Assembly (NCBI GenBank): GCA_002083525.1
Contig: LWDM01000054.1
Location: 5,111-12,440, forward strand
From: Proteobacteria bacterium SG_bin9
Lineage (GTDB): Bacteria; Pseudomonadota; Alphaproteobacteria; Rhizobiales; Xanthobacteraceae
Reading direction: 5' to 3'
DNA length: 7,330 nt
Shown here: positions 6,452 to 7,330 of the stretch, piece after piece
Layout: every line of letters starts with the position of its first letter
Numbering within the stretch: the first letter of the stretch is position 1
Made by a program: the position numbers and the translations under genes
The notes under the pieces: model-generated
Told to the model about the DNA's origin: nothing
The model's input: only the letters and a program-made list of their open reading frames with translations
The model's database searches: none

Positions 6452-6466
6452 ACGGATATAATCCGT
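6452..6466 (+). promoter_or_regulatory. Consensus -10 box inside a palindrome, pckA promoter or operator
   Basis: The perfect inverted repeat ACGGAT-ATA-ATCCGT contains an exact TATAAT at 6457-6462. No good -35 lies 16-18 bases upstream. The site could be a -10 box whose use depends on an activator, or an operator for a dimeric regulator sitting on the promoter. Its distance of about 80 bases from the pckA start is normal. Confidence 0.45.
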
Positions 6467-6472
6467 GGCCTA

Positions 6473-6520
6473 CCGCAGGCGGATGCATCATGCGGGTGAT
6501 GCGAGGGCGAGAACCTGCGG
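6473..6520 (+). repeat. Nested inverted repeats in the pckA leader
   Basis: An outer 7-base pair of arms, CCGCAGG (6473-6479) and CCTGCGG (6514-6520), encloses a second perfect hairpin, GCATCA (6485-6490) and TGATGC (6497-6502) with loop TGCGGG. If transcription starts about 10 bases after TATAAT, the mRNA would begin almost at the outer arm. The fold ends 5 bases before the ribosome binding site. Confidence 0.5.
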
Positions 6521-6525
6521 CCCTT

Positions 6526-6534
6526 GAGGAGGAG
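6526..6534 (+). promoter_or_regulatory. Ribosome binding site that fixes the GTG start of pckA
   Basis: GAGGAGGAG lies 6 bases before the GTG at 6541. It is a strong Shine-Dalgarno match and supports GTG as the start codon. Confidence 0.85.
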
Positions 6535-6540
6535 ACTTCC

Positions 6541-7330
6541 GTGAAAGAGACGGGCGTGCGCAACGGTGCCTTTGGCGCCGACAAATTCGGCTTAAAGAAT
6601 CTCAAGCAGGTGAACTGGAATCTCGGCACGTCGGCGCTCTACGAGCACGCGCTGAAGAACAACGAAGCCGAACTCACCGACGGCGGCGCGCTGTGCGCGG
6701 AAACCGGCATCTTCACCGGCCGTAGCCCGAAGGACAAGTTCACCGTCCGCGACGTCCACACCGACAAGACCATGTGGTGGGGCAACAACCAGTCGATCAC
6801 CGCCGAGCAGTTCGAAACGCTCTACCAGGATTTCCTCACGCACGCCGAAGGCAAGAACCTGTTCGGTCAGGATCTGTACGGTGGCGCCGATCCCGAGAAC
6901 CGCATCAAGGTTCGTGTCTTCACCGAACTCGCCTGGCACTCGCTTTTCATCCGCACGATGCTGATCCGTCCGGAAGTCGCCGAGCTCGCGGCGTTCGTTC
7001 CGGAAATGACGATTATCGATCTCGTCTCGTTCAAGGCCGACCCGAAGCGCCACGGCTGCAAGTCCGAGAACGTCGTCGCCATCGACTTCAACCGCAAGAT
7101 CGTGCTGATCGGCGGTTCGCAGTATGCCGGCGAAATGAAGAAGAGCGTGTTCACCACGCTCAACTACTACCTGCCGCAGAAGGGCGTCATGTCGATGCAC
7201 TGCTCGGCGAACGTCGGCCCGGATGGCGACAGCGCCATCTTCTTCGGCCTCTCCGGCACCGGCAAGACCACGCTGTCCTCCGACCCCGAGCGCAGCCTGA
7301 TCGGCGACGACGAGCATGGCTGGTCCGACC
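6541..7330 (+). CDS. pckA: Phosphoenolpyruvate carboxykinase (ATP), 3' end beyond the window
   Basis: The enzyme converts oxaloacetate and ATP to phosphoenolpyruvate, CO2 and ADP in the cytoplasm, the entry step of gluconeogenesis from organic acids. The first 263 of an expected 530-540 residues are visible. Visible functional residues are Arg61 in TGRSPKDKF (substrate binding), Lys201 in YAGEMKKS and His220 in SMHCSANVG (metal binding), the P-loop GLSGTGKTT (236-244, Lys242), and the metal ligand Asp257 in LIGDDEHGW. From Lys201 on, they match the E. coli numbering with a constant offset of 12. The start is a GTG behind a strong ribosome site, and the N-terminus (ETGVRNGAFGADKFGLKNL) fits Bradyrhizobium-type PckA. 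In rhizobia and Agrobacterium pckA sits beside chvI; here two genes intervene. The reading frame runs open to the window edge with no sign of damage. Confidence 0.97.
   Translation, partial: MKETGVRNGAFGADKFGLKNLKQVNWNLGTSALYEHALKNNEAELTDGGALCAETGIFTGRSPKDKFTVRDVHTDKTMWWGNNQSITAEQFETLYQDFLTHAEGKNLFGQDLYGGADPENRIKVRVFTELAWHSLFIRTMLIRPEVAELAAFVPEMTIIDLVSFKADPKRHGCKSENVVAIDFNRKIVLIGGSQYAGEMKKSVFTTLNYYLPQKGVMSMHCSANVGPDGDSAIFFGLSGTGKTTLSSDPERSLIGDDEHGWSD

Larger units (their letters stand above)
6121..6540. other. 420-base divergent intergenic region between ridA and pckA
   Basis: No convincing gene lies here. Several frames stay open on both strands, but their translations are Arg/Ala/Ser-rich without family character, as expected by chance in GC-rich DNA. 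The left part must contain the ridA promoter, which I could not place. A short inverted repeat CCGCAT / ATGCGG (6277-6282 and 6291-6296, spacer 8) lies near the middle. The right 140 bases hold the pckA promoter candidates and a structured leader, listed separately. Confidence 0.5.

Noticed and set aside
6167..6499. Open frames in the ridA-pckA gap on the plus strand
   Set aside because: The translations are Arg/Ser/Thr-rich without motifs, lack ribosome sites, and overlap the pckA promoter candidates.
6592..7317. Long minus-strand open frame opposite pckA
   Set aside because: It is antisense to the highly conserved PckA frame; the composition (Val/Gly/Arg/Glu-rich) is typical of shadows.

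Overview
The window looks like chromosomal DNA of a high-GC alphaproteobacterium, most likely of the Bradyrhizobium / Rhodopseudomonas / Afipia group (Nitrobacteraceae). This rests on the gene order, the protein sequences (ChvG-ChvI, short HprK, EIIA-Man, HPr, ATP-type PckA) and the GC-rich codon use. The species is not identified.

Layout from the left. A caspase-family protease gene with a signal peptide runs off the left edge on the minus strand (1-474). A tightly packed minus-strand cluster follows. In transcription order it is chvI (4634-3933), chvG (3790-1946), hprK (1949-1407), manX/EIIA-Man (1272-871) and ptsH/HPr (871-566). chvG-hprK and manX-ptsH overlap by a few bases. Two gaps of about 140 bp (chvI-chvG and hprK-manX) break the run. 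On the other side of chvI a 251-bp divergent region leads to a plus-strand HugZ/PNPOx-like gene (4886-5617). This gene converges on a minus-strand ridA-family gene with a signal peptide (6120-5671), with a perfect 9-bp stem between them. A 420-bp intergenic region then leads to the plus-strand pckA (from a GTG at 6541), which runs off the right edge with 263 residues visible.

How the genes work together. ChvG-ChvI is the conserved envelope/acid-stress two-component system of alphaproteobacteria. HprK, EIIA-Man and HPr form a permease-less regulatory PTS that senses carbon and energy state. HPr keeps both phosphorylation sites (His by Enzyme I, Ser by HprK). PckA makes phosphoenolpyruvate, which feeds both gluconeogenesis and the PTS phosphate chain. 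Linkage of these genes is known in rhizobia, so the backbone is not new.

The less ordinary parts are the exported caspase beside ptsH, the exported RidA and the HugZ-like gene lying between chvI and pckA, a nested hairpin leader plus a palindromic -10 region in front of pckA, and a possible internal promoter with a mini-ORF in front of chvG. I found no mobile element, CRISPR array, tRNA or rRNA, and nothing that clearly amounts to an undescribed system.
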